DNA of 16,455 nucleotides from Candidatus Eiseniibacteriota bacterium. GTDB lineage: Bacteria > Joyebacterota > Joyebacteria > Joyebacterales > Joyebacteraceae. The notes beneath the pieces were generated by a model. That model was given only the letters and a program-made list of their open reading frames with translations, was not told the origin of the DNA and searched no databases. A program made the translations under genes and the position numbers. Shown one piece after another: positions 7,527-15,500 of this stretch. The stretch spans positions 1-16,455 of the forward strand of contig JAUWBY010000022.1 in assembly GCA_030609605.1 (NCBI GenBank), given 5' to 3'. The first letter of the stretch is position 1. Each line of letters opens with the position of its first letter.

Positions 7527-8513
7527 TCAGCCTCGCGATCCCGCCTGGCTGTCGAGTTTCCTTCTCCTGAGAAGCGAGCTGGCCAGACTGTACATGTAGA
7601 AGAGACCGGCCGGGTCGGGAAGGGACTCAGTTATCCGCTCCATTTCATCAGGGTCGTCGGTATCTATGATTGACCCGAGCGCCGAAAGGAATTTGGCCCC
7701 CTGGTCTTTGACGTCGTCGGTCGGTCCGAAGCAGCCCCGGCACGGCATGTTCGCGTTGATGCAGCGTTCGCCGCAGCCAGCCCGCGTCGCCGGACCCATG
7801 CAGATGATGCCTTCCGCGAGAAAGCACTCCTCAGGATCCGCGATGACTTCATGCGGACGTTTGAGATCCGTGATCTTGATCTTGTCCGGCTTGCTGTCAT
7901 TCCTGGCGCACTCGTCACAGAGTGACTTCGACGGCGCGAGCACCGAGCCCTTAGGAGGAAGGTCTCCGGATAGGATCGCTGTTACGGCGTCCATGATGAG
8001 GTTCGGAGGTGGTGCGCATCCCGGAAGGTAGTAGTCGACATCGATGACCTGATCCAGCGGGTAGACGGTGTCGTAGATCGTCGGAAGCTCGATCTCTCCT
8101 TCGGGTATCTTCGTTGCAGTCTGAGGTTCAACGCCCTTCGGATTGTCGACTCCCCACTGCTTCTTGTAGACCCAGTCAACGATCGAATCGCGATCGAAGA
8201 AGTTCGCAAGCCCGGGGATACCACCAAGACCCGCGCACGCGCCGAACGCAACGATCAGCCCGGCCTTCTTCCTGAGAAGCCTGGACCACTCCTCCTGCTC
8301 CGACGTCCTGACGGCGCCGTTCAGAAAGGCAACAGCAAGCTCCCCATCCTCAAGCGCCAGGATATCCTTCTTCTTGAAGTCCATGGCGACGGGCCAGAGA
8401 ACGATGTCTACTGCATCGACAACCTTGAGAATGTCCTCGGCAAGGTCGATCACGGCCTCCTCACAGCCACCGCACGATGCATTCCAGTAGAAAGCTACCT
8501 TCGGCTTCGCCAC
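7527..8513 (-). CDS. [NiFe] hydrogenase small (Fe-S) subunit, group 3-like
   Basis: The 328-residue electron-transfer subunit has 12 cysteines, enough for three [4Fe-4S] clusters. The proximal cluster is C14/C17 ('WNASCGGCEEA'), C93 ('FGACAGLGGIPG') and C166 ('LPGCAPPPN'). The eight others are C199, C202, C230, C238, C247, C251, C258 and C261, in a ferredoxin-like C-terminal half. There is no Tat signal, so the dimer should be cytoplasmic. This cysteine layout resembles the MvhG/HydD-type small subunits of group 3 hydrogenases, which normally pass electrons to MvhD/HdrABC, a diaphorase or a flavin module; none is encoded here. The start is GTG at 8513-8511, backed by GGAGGG. It is first in the run after a terminator/promoter region, 37 bp before the large subunit. 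The tail after residue 300 is basic and amphipathic. Confidence 0.94.
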   Translation of the reverse strand: MAKPKVAFYWNASCGGCEEAVIDLAEDILKVVDAVDIVLWPVAMDFKKKDILALEDGELAVAFLNGAVRTSEQEEWSRLLRKKAGLIVAFGACAGLGGIPGLANFFDRDSIVDWVYKKQWGVDNPKGVEPQTATKIPEGEIELPTIYDTVYPLDQVIDVDYYLPGCAPPPNLIMDAVTAILSGDLPPKGSVLAPSKSLCDECARNDSKPDKIKITDLKRPHEVIADPEECFLAEGIICMGPATRAGCGERCINANMPCRGCFGPTDDVKDQGAKFLSALGSIIDTDDPDEMERITESLPDPAGLFYMYSLASSLLRRRKLDSQAGSRG

Positions 8514-8519
8514 TTGATG

Positions 8520-8525
8520 CCCTCC
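8520..8525 (-). promoter_or_regulatory. Strong ribosome binding site for the GTG-started hydrogenase small subunit
   Basis: GGAGGG on the minus strand lies 6 nt before the GTG at 8513. It fixes the start codon of the small subunit, which matches the family's N-terminus (MAKPKVAFYWNASCGGC). Confidence 0.75.
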
Positions 8526-8573
8526 GCTCCAGCCGGTTCAAGGTGAACGGCCTTCCATTCGCTCTTGATGAAC

Positions 8574-8626
8574 AAAAAAGTCCTCGGTTGCACGAGCGCA
8601 CGAAACACGCCCCGTCACAACCGAGG
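8574..8626 (-). terminator. Intrinsic terminator ahead of the hydrogenase genes
   Basis: On the minus strand CCTCGGTTG (8626-8618) pairs perfectly with CAACCGAGG (8590-8582) across a 27-nt loop, and T6 (8579-8574) follows after two bases. This is a standard rho-independent layout, though with a long loop. It lies about 60 nt after the flippase stop (8686), so it should end the GT4-flippase transcript. It is only about 60 nt before the hydrogenase small-subunit start. Its first arm overlaps the expected transcription start of the promoter at 8631-8659. Confidence 0.75.
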
Positions 8627-8630
8627 CATC

Positions 8631-8659
8631 AGTATACCATCACGGGGCCGCAGGGACAA
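8631..8659 (-). promoter_or_regulatory. Sigma70-like promoter for the hydrogenase operon, overlapping a terminator
   Basis: The -35 TTGTCC (8659-8654) and -10 TATACT (8636-8631) are separated by exactly 17 bp. The expected transcription start at about 8622-8625 falls inside the first arm of the terminator hairpin. A transcript from here would have a leader of roughly 110 nt before the GTG at 8513. It is the best promoter candidate for the run of genes from 8513 leftward. Seen by eye; no start-site data. Confidence 0.55.
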
Positions 8660-8685
8660 GGTAGAGCACTCCCCGGCTGCAGCCG

Positions 8686-10074
8686 TCAATTGCCCCGCTT
8701 CATGAGTCCCCGGAGCGTCCTGCCGTAGAGCGCGAAGTCCTCGCCCCTGACCACCAGGCTCTCAAACACACCACAACCCGACAGCTTCCTGAAGAGGACG
8801 ACCATAATGCCGCTTTGTAGCGTGTACGCGGCCGTCGAGGCCCACGCCGCCCCTTCAATCCCGTACCTCGGAATCCAGATGAAGCAGAGCACCATATTCA
8901 CAGCAAAGGCGATGGCGGTCGCTATGGTCTGATAGATGCGCTTGTCGCGGCCGGAGAAGTCGCTGGACAGGATCTTGGCGATGGAGAGGGTCACGATGCC
9001 CGGGATGAGGATTCTGAAGGCATTCAGGGCGGGTGCGAACTCCGTCGAGTAGAAGAGAACAAGCAGCGGTCCGCTGAGAAGATACAGAACCACACCGGCG
9101 ACGGCTGTGAGAAGAAGTGAGCTTCTCATAACACGCGGTGTGAGCTCGTTGGCTTCCTCAACCTCCATTGATGAGAGCTTGGGAAAGAGGACGACCTGAA
9201 CCGACTGGGGAATGTGCGACAGCTTCTCGGCCATGAGCACGGAGATGGAGTAGAGCCCCTGACCTTTGAGGCCGACCATGGATAGCACGAGAAACATGTC
9301 GAACCGGTATGTGAACTGCGTGAGGATATTGCCGATGTGTCCCTGTAGTCCATAGACGAGCGATTTCCTGAGAAGACCGAGCGACGGCACCGACAGAACG
9401 GCTTGAGACAACGTGTTGTTGCCGATCTCGCCGTCCGGATGCCCACGCCGCGAACCCCTCACCGCCGCCCACACCCCGATGGCAACCAGAAGCACCTCGC
9501 TCACCATGTAGGCGATGAGGGCTCCCATGACCCCTCCCTTGATGACGAAGAAATTCACGCACATGAAGCAGAGGAGCGCGGTTGCCTGGATGAAGTTCGC
9601 CGCATTGAACCAGCGGATGCGTTGAAGTCCAAGGAAGAGAGCGATCGCGAAGTACTTCGCCAGCAGAATGGGTATGAGAAAGACACCCATTGTGAGGATG
9701 GTGCGAAGCGCTGGGTCGGACGCTCCACCGTAGTGCTTGAGGAATATCAGGTAGAGAGGCGCGATGATGGCGGAGAAGACGAGCGCGAGGATGAGGCTCT
9801 GGCTGTTGATCTGGGAGAGCGGGTAGCGCCGTCTCGAGAGCAGATACGTGTGCGCCGAGTCTATCCCCAGGAGTCCGATGAACGCGAACATCATGGGGAA
9901 TACCACGGCCGACGCGTATGTGCCCTGGCCGTCGGTGCCCAGGAGGCGCGCGATGAGGATCGAGGTTGGGATATTGACGAGGACAATGCCCATCCGCGTG
10001 CTGAACGTCATCAGGCTGTGGCGAAGCACCGTTCGGCCGTGGCTCTCCACATCCCGGCCACCCGTTGCGCTCAT
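8686..10074 (-). CDS. Wzx/MviN-type polysaccharide (O-antigen) flippase
   Basis: The 462-residue integral membrane protein has about 12 hydrophobic segments. The N-terminal signature includes 'RMGIVLVNIPTSILIARLLG' followed by TDGQGTYASAV, which is typical of polysaccharide-biosynthesis flippases of the MOP superfamily. These proteins move undecaprenyl-linked sugars across the inner membrane, driven by ions. A central 'YGLQGHIGNILTQFTYRFDM' region and later 'YSISVLMAEKLSHIPQSVQV' fit the family's second half. Its ATG (10074) overlaps the TGA of the GT4 glycosyltransferase as ATGA, so the two are coupled and probably build the same glycan. Its stop (8686) is followed by the terminator at 8574-8626. 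It is a complete gene, unlike the second flippase at 1-607. Confidence 0.88.
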   Translation of the reverse strand: MSATGGRDVESHGRTVLRHSLMTFSTRMGIVLVNIPTSILIARLLGTDGQGTYASAVVFPMMFAFIGLLGIDSAHTYLLSRRRYPLSQINSQSLILALVFSAIIAPLYLIFLKHYGGASDPALRTILTMGVFLIPILLAKYFAIALFLGLQRIRWFNAANFIQATALLCFMCVNFFVIKGGVMGALIAYMVSEVLLVAIGVWAAVRGSRRGHPDGEIGNNTLSQAVLSVPSLGLLRKSLVYGLQGHIGNILTQFTYRFDMFLVLSMVGLKGQGLYSISVLMAEKLSHIPQSVQVVLFPKLSSMEVEEANELTPRVMRSSLLLTAVAGVVLYLLSGPLLVLFYSTEFAPALNAFRILIPGIVTLSIAKILSSDFSGRDKRIYQTIATAIAFAVNMVLCFIWIPRYGIEGAAWASTAAYTLQSGIMVVLFRKLSGCGVFESLVVRGEDFALYGRTLRGLMKRGN

Positions 10075-11300
10075 GACCTCTCCCCTATCCGCTCGGAAAC
10101 GGCACGCTCGACGGCCTCGACCTCCATCGCCTGACGTTCCTCGACCGTGGGCAACCGCCTGTCCACATCCACACGCGCGGCCTCGCCCAATCGTCGGCGC
10201 CCGTCATCGTCCGCCAGAAGCCCGAGCAGGATACTGGGAAGCCTCGGTAACCCATCGGTCGGCAGCAGAATCCCGTTCTCTCCATCGCGCACGACGTCCG
10301 CCGTGCTTCCAGTATCCAGAGCGACCACGGCCAGCCCCGACATCATGGCTTCGTCTGTTGGGTTCCCCATGTTTGTCCTGTCCGAGAGGGCGACGAAGAC
10401 ATCGGCGATACCATAGACGCCCGGCAGTTCGTCCCTGTCGATTGCGCCTGCGAATACGACGCTTGGCGTGAGCCCCAGCTTCACGGAGAGCTTCTCAAGG
10501 GAGTCGCGCTCTTCGCCATCCCCCACTATGAGAAATGTGACGTCGCTCCGCTCAGCTAACACGCCCTCTGCTGCATTCAGAAGTCTCTCAACATGTTTCT
10601 CAGGATGCAGGCGGGTGACGGTGAGAACCACGGGGCCGGAGTCGGAGAGCCCGACCCGCCTCCGTACCTCGGCGACGTCCGGCTTCTTCATGTACGGTGC
10701 CCGGTCGAGACCGTTCGGCCAGAAGAGTAATCTGTCCATGTCGACGCCAAGCCGTCTGGCCATCTCGTCGCCGCCCGAGCCGTCGTTGTGGAGAATGATG
10801 TAGTCGGCGGGGGTCTGAAACGCGCGGATCTCGCGGTAGCGAAGTCGGAACTTGATGGGATGATGGAGCACCTCAGCGGTCGAGATCCCGAAAAGACGGG
10901 TGACATTCGCCACTCCTCGCTCCTCGGCAATGATGCGCGCCACCGGCGCACCGAGTGCTCCCATCCCAAACATGGCGTCGGGCTCAAGCTCGTCCGCGAG
11001 CTCGCGCGCGAACCGTGTCGCATGGGAGAGCCAGTACCGGTAAGAGGTGAAAAGCTTGATGTGCTGGAGGAGCTTGCTGTTCCCGACCTCGGGCATATAG
11101 TCGACGCTTGTGTGAAAACGATGGAGATGGACCCCATGATACTCTTCTTCCAGCGGACTGCCGGGGGGCCCCGGCATCAGGACGTGGAGTTCGTGCCCCT
11201 GCTTCGGGAAACTCGTGATCGACAGAAAGAACGACGGCGCGCCGCGTCCCTCCCCCATCGACCAGAACTCGGGCCAAGGATATATGGCGAGAATCTCCAT
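10071..11300 (-). CDS. GT4-family (group 1) glycosyltransferase
   Basis: The 409-residue GT-B-fold glycosyltransferase starts at ATG 11300, directly at the first strand 'MEILAIYPWPEF'. An open frame extends 12 codons further to a TTG at 11336, but nothing supports it. The acceptor half has the glycine-rich 'FWSMGEGRGAPSFFLS' loop. The donor half contains 'PVVLTVTRLHPEKHVERLLN', 'TFLIVGDGEERDSLEK' and 'GNPTDEAMMSGLAVVALD', the GT4 donor-site motif. In the usual E-x7-E pair only the second Glu (DEAMMSG) is present; the first position is Thr. The expected activity is retaining transfer from a nucleotide-sugar during lipopolysaccharide or exopolysaccharide assembly. It is coupled by a 4-bp overlap to the flippase. 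There is no clear Shine-Dalgarno, and a -10-like TAGGCT lies 7 nt before the ATG. Confidence 0.86.
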   Translation of the reverse strand: MEILAIYPWPEFWSMGEGRGAPSFFLSITSFPKQGHELHVLMPGPPGSPLEEEYHGVHLHRFHTSVDYMPEVGNSKLLQHIKLFTSYRYWLSHATRFARELADELEPDAMFGMGALGAPVARIIAEERGVANVTRLFGISTAEVLHHPIKFRLRYREIRAFQTPADYIILHNDGSGGDEMARRLGVDMDRLLFWPNGLDRAPYMKKPDVAEVRRRVGLSDSGPVVLTVTRLHPEKHVERLLNAAEGVLAERSDVTFLIVGDGEERDSLEKLSVKLGLTPSVVFAGAIDRDELPGVYGIADVFVALSDRTNMGNPTDEAMMSGLAVVALDTGSTADVVRDGENGILLPTDGLPRLPSILLGLLADDDGRRRLGEAARVDVDRRLPTVEERQAMEVEAVERAVSERIGERS

Positions 11301-11307
11301 GGCGCGT

Positions 11308-11336
11308 AGCCTAGCACGCCGGCCGGTTGCGAGCAA
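11308..11336 (-). promoter_or_regulatory. Possible promoter giving a leaderless GT4 transcript
   Basis: On the minus strand TTGCTC (11336-11331), a 17-bp spacer and TAGGCT (11313-11308) end 7 nt before the ATG at 11300. The predicted start site would be the A of the ATG itself. The match to consensus is modest. The lack of a ribosome site at this gene, unlike most of its neighbours, is what makes it worth noting. Confidence 0.3.
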
Positions 11337-11387
11337 CGCCGGAGGAGACGCCCCTCCTCACACACGACAGCTATCGCGGCACGGCCC

Positions 11388-11416
11388 TTGCCAAGCCCTC
11401 CCACACCCGCTAGCAT
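11388..11416 (+). promoter_or_regulatory. Promoter for the EamA gene, probably leaderless
   Basis: TTGCCA (11388-11393), 17 bp and TAGCAT (11411-11416) precede the ATG at 11426 by 9 nt. Transcription would begin within a few bases of the start codon. No Shine-Dalgarno is visible upstream of the ATG. Confidence 0.4.
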
Positions 11417-11425
11417 CGTTCGATC

Positions 11426-12280
11426 ATGTGGATTCTGCTCTCCATACTGACAGCCGTCACGTTCGCCCTCTCGAACACCTATGCCAAGGCGCTTTCTGGC
11501 AAAGCACATACGTACGTGCTCACTTGGGCGATGATGACGCTCTCGCTCCCGTGGACCCTGCTCATCCTGTGGGGTCAGGGCATTCCCGAGATAGGCGATG
11601 CCTTCCTCCGCGCAGCCCTCATCAGCGTGGTCGTCAACGTCATTGCCGTGACGCTCCAGGTCAAAGCACTGAGTCTCTCCCCACTATCGCTGACCGTGCC
11701 GTTCCTTGCTTTCACGCCCCTTTTCATGCTGTTCACCGGCTGGCTCGTCCTTGGAGAGACGCCCGATGCGAAGGGACTCACGGGGATCCTTCTCATCACG
11801 TCCGGCGCCTACGCGATCAATCTCGACAAGATCAAGGGCGGTGTCCTTCAACCAATCAAGGCGATCGCGGCCGAAAAGGGCAGCCTGCTGATGCTCCTTG
11901 TCGCGCTGATCTGGAGCATCTCGGCCGTCTACGACAAGGTCGCCACCATTGAGAGTTCGCCCGCCTTCTATGCCTCGTTCTTCTCCGCGGCGTACGGACT
12001 CATCTACCTGCCGCTTCTCGCCACCGGGCTTAGGAAGAGACCGATAGAGAAGAATGTGGTGCCCCGCCTCTTCCTTCTCGGCATCATCTTTGCCGTGATG
12101 ATCATGTGCCAGATGACGGCGATCCAGATGGCGCTCGCAAGCTATGTTGTAGCCATCAAGCGTGCCGGGATGCTGGTAAGCGTAATCTTGGGGTATTTCA
12201 TTTTCAGGGAGAGAGATCTGAGAGTGAGGCTTGTTGGCGCGGCGCTCATGACTCTGGGTGTGGTCGTTCTCGCTCTCTAG
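11426..12280 (+). CDS. EamA/DMT-superfamily transporter
   Basis: The 284-residue membrane protein has two EamA repeats and about ten hydrophobic helices. It opens 'MWILLSILTAVTFALSNTYAKALSG' (about residues 1-25). Repeat one continues with 'LSPLSLTVPFLAFTPLFMLF' and 'GWLVLGETP', a typical EamA helix-4/5 pattern. Repeat two runs from 'LLMLLVALIWSISAVYDKVA' to 'LVGAALMTLGVVVLAL', with 'YFIFRERD' as its counterpart of the LGE segment. Drug/metabolite transporters export or import amino acids, nucleotide sugars, polyamines and the like; the substrate cannot be predicted. It is the only plus-strand gene found, divergent from GT4 (125-bp gap) and convergent with the secreted peptidase. It has no ribosome site, and a -10-like TAGCAT lies 9 nt before the ATG. 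Confidence 0.87.
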   Translation: MWILLSILTAVTFALSNTYAKALSGKAHTYVLTWAMMTLSLPWTLLILWGQGIPEIGDAFLRAALISVVVNVIAVTLQVKALSLSPLSLTVPFLAFTPLFMLFTGWLVLGETPDAKGLTGILLITSGAYAINLDKIKGGVLQPIKAIAAEKGSLLMLLVALIWSISAVYDKVATIESSPAFYASFFSAAYGLIYLPLLATGLRKRPIEKNVVPRLFLLGIIFAVMIMCQMTAIQMALASYVVAIKRAGMLVSVILGYFIFRERDLRVRLVGAALMTLGVVVLAL

Positions 12281-12376
12281 CGCTACCAGAGCTCCGTGCG
12301 GCGCGAACTGCGAGCGCGTGGCTGATGATCGCGAGTCCACGGTCTCCGGTGGAATCGGCCATCGCCGCCGCCAATG

Positions 12377-12408
12377 AGGAAGCCCCCGCCTCCCGGCAGG
12401 GGCTTCCT
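12377..12408 (+). terminator. Strong hairpin between the convergent EamA and peptidase genes
   Basis: AGGAAGCCCC (12377-12386) pairs perfectly with GGGGCTTCCT (12399-12408). Inside it GCC/GGC (12388-12390 with 12395-12397) closes a TCCC loop across a single C/A mismatch. It lies about 96 nt after the EamA stop and 100 nt after the peptidase stop on the other strand, so it can serve both. No T-run follows on either strand. It may act as a bidirectional 3'-end stabiliser or a U-tract-poor terminator. The remainder of the 12281-12508 gap shows nothing I can name. Confidence 0.6.
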
Positions 12409-12508
12409 GACTCATCTCGGTACGTCGAGATCTTCCCCGTTCTGCTTATGTCATGGAGCCACGCGCCCCCGAGGGCTGTAGCCTCCCTGTCCGTAGAGCG
12501 GGCGTGCC

Positions 12509-15500
12509 CTACTTCAGCATCACCATTTTCCTCTGCTCGCTGAACCCCGGCGCCTCGAGCTTGTAGAAGTAGACGCCGGATCCGAGCTGTCGACCGATCT
12601 CGTCGAGGCCACGCCACGTCGCCGTGTACGTGCCCGGCGCGATATCGGCGTTCACAAGAGTCTTCACTCTGCGCCCGGAAAGATCGTAGATCGAGAGGAT
12701 AACGCGCCCGCCCGGCGCCGGGATCGCATACGTGATCGCGGTAGTCGGATTGAACGGGTTCGGGAAGTTGTAGCTCGCGAACGACTTCTCGGGCACTCCG
12801 TCATCCGGCACCGAGTTCGGGCACTCGGTGTAGGTGTTCTCGTGCGCGGCGTCCGTCCACGGGATGTAGTCGACCGGACCGTAGAACCACCCCGCCTCCA
12901 CGCACACATCGCCCCAGTAGTTGTAGTCCGCATCCACCGTCGCCGCGTTCATATTGAATATCTGGAAAATCGCATTGTTCTCGAAATCGTTGGCATCCGT
13001 AAGTGTACGTCCAACCTCGGGACCAGGATCACTGTTGCTATAGATGCCGGCGAACGTGTTGTCGGAGAACGTGCAGCCCGAGAAGAACGGGGCAGATGAA
13101 TCAGCAACAGTCGCACCGTTCGAACAGAGCATGAACGTGCTTCCCGTCACCGTCAACAGAGCCCCAAAGTCGAAGCTCGCACCGTTGGTGCAATTCTTAA
13201 AGACACAATCGGTAACACGCATCAGACCCGATGCCGCGGCCAGACCGCTCGCAGCCGTCCCTTGCCCGTCGACCGTGAAGCCATCGAGAAGCGTGAGATC
13301 ACCAAGGCTTGTCGCGGACACAACCGCTCCACTCGATGAACGTATCGTCGTAGAGGCCGCGCCGCCCGAGCTCATCACCAGAACCCCATCCTTGAGAATG
13401 ATGTTCTCATCGTACGTTCCTGGACTCACCCAGACCGTGTCGATGGCCGACGCTGCATCAATGGCCGCCTGGATCGTGGCGTACGGCGACGGCACTTCCA
13501 GCTTCTGACCGGTTCCGAGCCAGAGCATCTCCGAATAGACGCTCTTTTGGGAGCTGGCATCGCTACCGGCCAGCCGGTAGAACCACGTGGTGAGCGGCAG
13601 CATGTCCTCATCAGTGTGCGTCAGGTCGGCAGTGAACCCAACCAGCAGATCCGAGTCAATAGGATCAGAGAACGGGAGGCTGTCACGGTAGACCCAGTAT
13701 CGTCTGAAATCGCTCTCGCAGTTCTCATCCCACGTGAGCACGATGTCGTCTCCGACCCACTCCGCGACTATGCCTGACGGCGGAGATGGCGACGGGTCTA
13801 CAGAGGCCAAGTCAGATGCCTGCCCGTGCCAGCCGGTATCATAGACAGGGATGATCTCGTATGAGAAATTGTCCCTTGGGCAATCGGACGTCCAAATATC
13901 CACAAAGGCCGTGTCGGCGCTCGAAACCCACGCCAGCGATTCCGGCTCTGCGATGACGTTGCCCCGATTGATGACATAGTAGTCGATCGGGCCTTCAGCC
14001 GGACCCCACGACATCTCGTTCGCACCTTCCGTGAACTGCACACTGAGATCCGAAGGTGCATCGTAGCAGAGACTCCCGAATACCTTGTTGGACGGCGCGC
14101 CCTCAAGACCGCCGTCGTCAACAGCGGACACCCGGTAGTAGTTCAGCTCGCATGCCGGGATAGTGATATCGATGAAGCTCGTATCCGGCGCAGTAACAGT
14201 CGCTATCTGCGTACCTGGGAGCGCCGTCGTGTCACGGTACACGATATAGTAGTCAACCGTAGCTCGCCGCCACGGCGGCCGGTTCCAAGAAAGAAGCATC
14301 GACGCACCGTCCTGTGCAAGGAGGAGATTCTCCGGACCCTCCGGACAACCGATGCCAAGAGCACCCTGCGCTGAGCTTCCTTCACCTCCGGTCAAGGTTG
14401 GTGATGTCGCGTGCACTGCGTAGAACCCCGCTCCCGCGTCGCAGAAGACTGGATCGACGGATGTGTCTCCTACGCCCGCGCTGCAGTTGTTGTAGTCGCC
14501 GCTCGAGTTGTCCCAGACATCGTTGTAGCTCAAGACAGGAGTCGCGCTCGTACAAGTAATCCCATAGCCGGTGTTCGATGCGATGATGTTGTTCTTGATG
14601 ATATTGCCTGATGACACACGTAGATCTATGCCTCCCTCCAGGCCGTTCCCTGCAAGCGTGCAGTTCACGATCTCGACATCCGTCGAGTAGGAGTAGATAC
14701 CGGCGGCGCCATTGTCGTAGCTCGCCACATAGGCGAGGCTGACGTTGGTATTTGGAGGATCGTTGATGAAGATACCGGCCTCATCGTTGTCGTGGAAGCT
14801 CGACATCTCCAGATAGAGAGCCCCGTCGGTGCCCGCGCTCCCGTAGGTCGCGACCAGACCCCTCCAGCAACCGTAGACCTCAACATTCTTAACGACGCCC
14901 TGGACGTCCTTGAGATAGATGCCCGAGTGGCCCACTCCGGAGTTCGTGACAGTAACCCCGTCAATGACGATTCTCTCTTCGTTCTCCACATAGATGCCGT
15001 GGTCGGATCCTCCGGCGTCAATGACAACGGGATGAGCATCCGGGTCCCGGTATGTGAAGGTCGCATCGTAGCCACCGATGAGCGACCTGTAGTCTCCCAG
15101 TACTATGTTCTCGGCGTAGGTGCCCTCGGCGACTCTGATAATGTCGCCTCTGTTGGAATTGTCGATCGCCGTCTGGATGGATGCATATTCATCGGGAACG
15201 AGTATGACTTTTGGGATGTGCGCGTTCAGGGGGCGCATGGCACCTGAACCGATGCGGCACGTCCCGTACTTGATGTAGAAGAACCCGCCCTCACCGAAAC
15301 CCCCACCCCAACTGTTCTTGCATATCCACGCGCCATCACCGCCGCACATGTCATCGTCCCACCCGAGCATGAGAACCACATGGTTGGTCCAGTCGTTGCC
15401 TGCGTGCTCATAGCACCCGCCGGTGTAGTTGTAGAAGTCGTCATACACACACATGCCGACCGAAAGAGGGCCGTAGGTCTCGATGGCGTACTTGAGACTC

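Noticed and set aside
11301..11336. TTG start 12 codons upstream of the GT4 gene
   Set aside because: The extra residues are basic and unlike a GT-B start, whereas the ATG at 11300 opens directly on the first beta-strand.
11342..11359. GAGGAG-ACGCCC-CTCCTC inverted repeat between GT4 and EamA
   Set aside because: Only 6 bp, with no T-run and no clear position relative to either promoter; a regulator site cannot be claimed.
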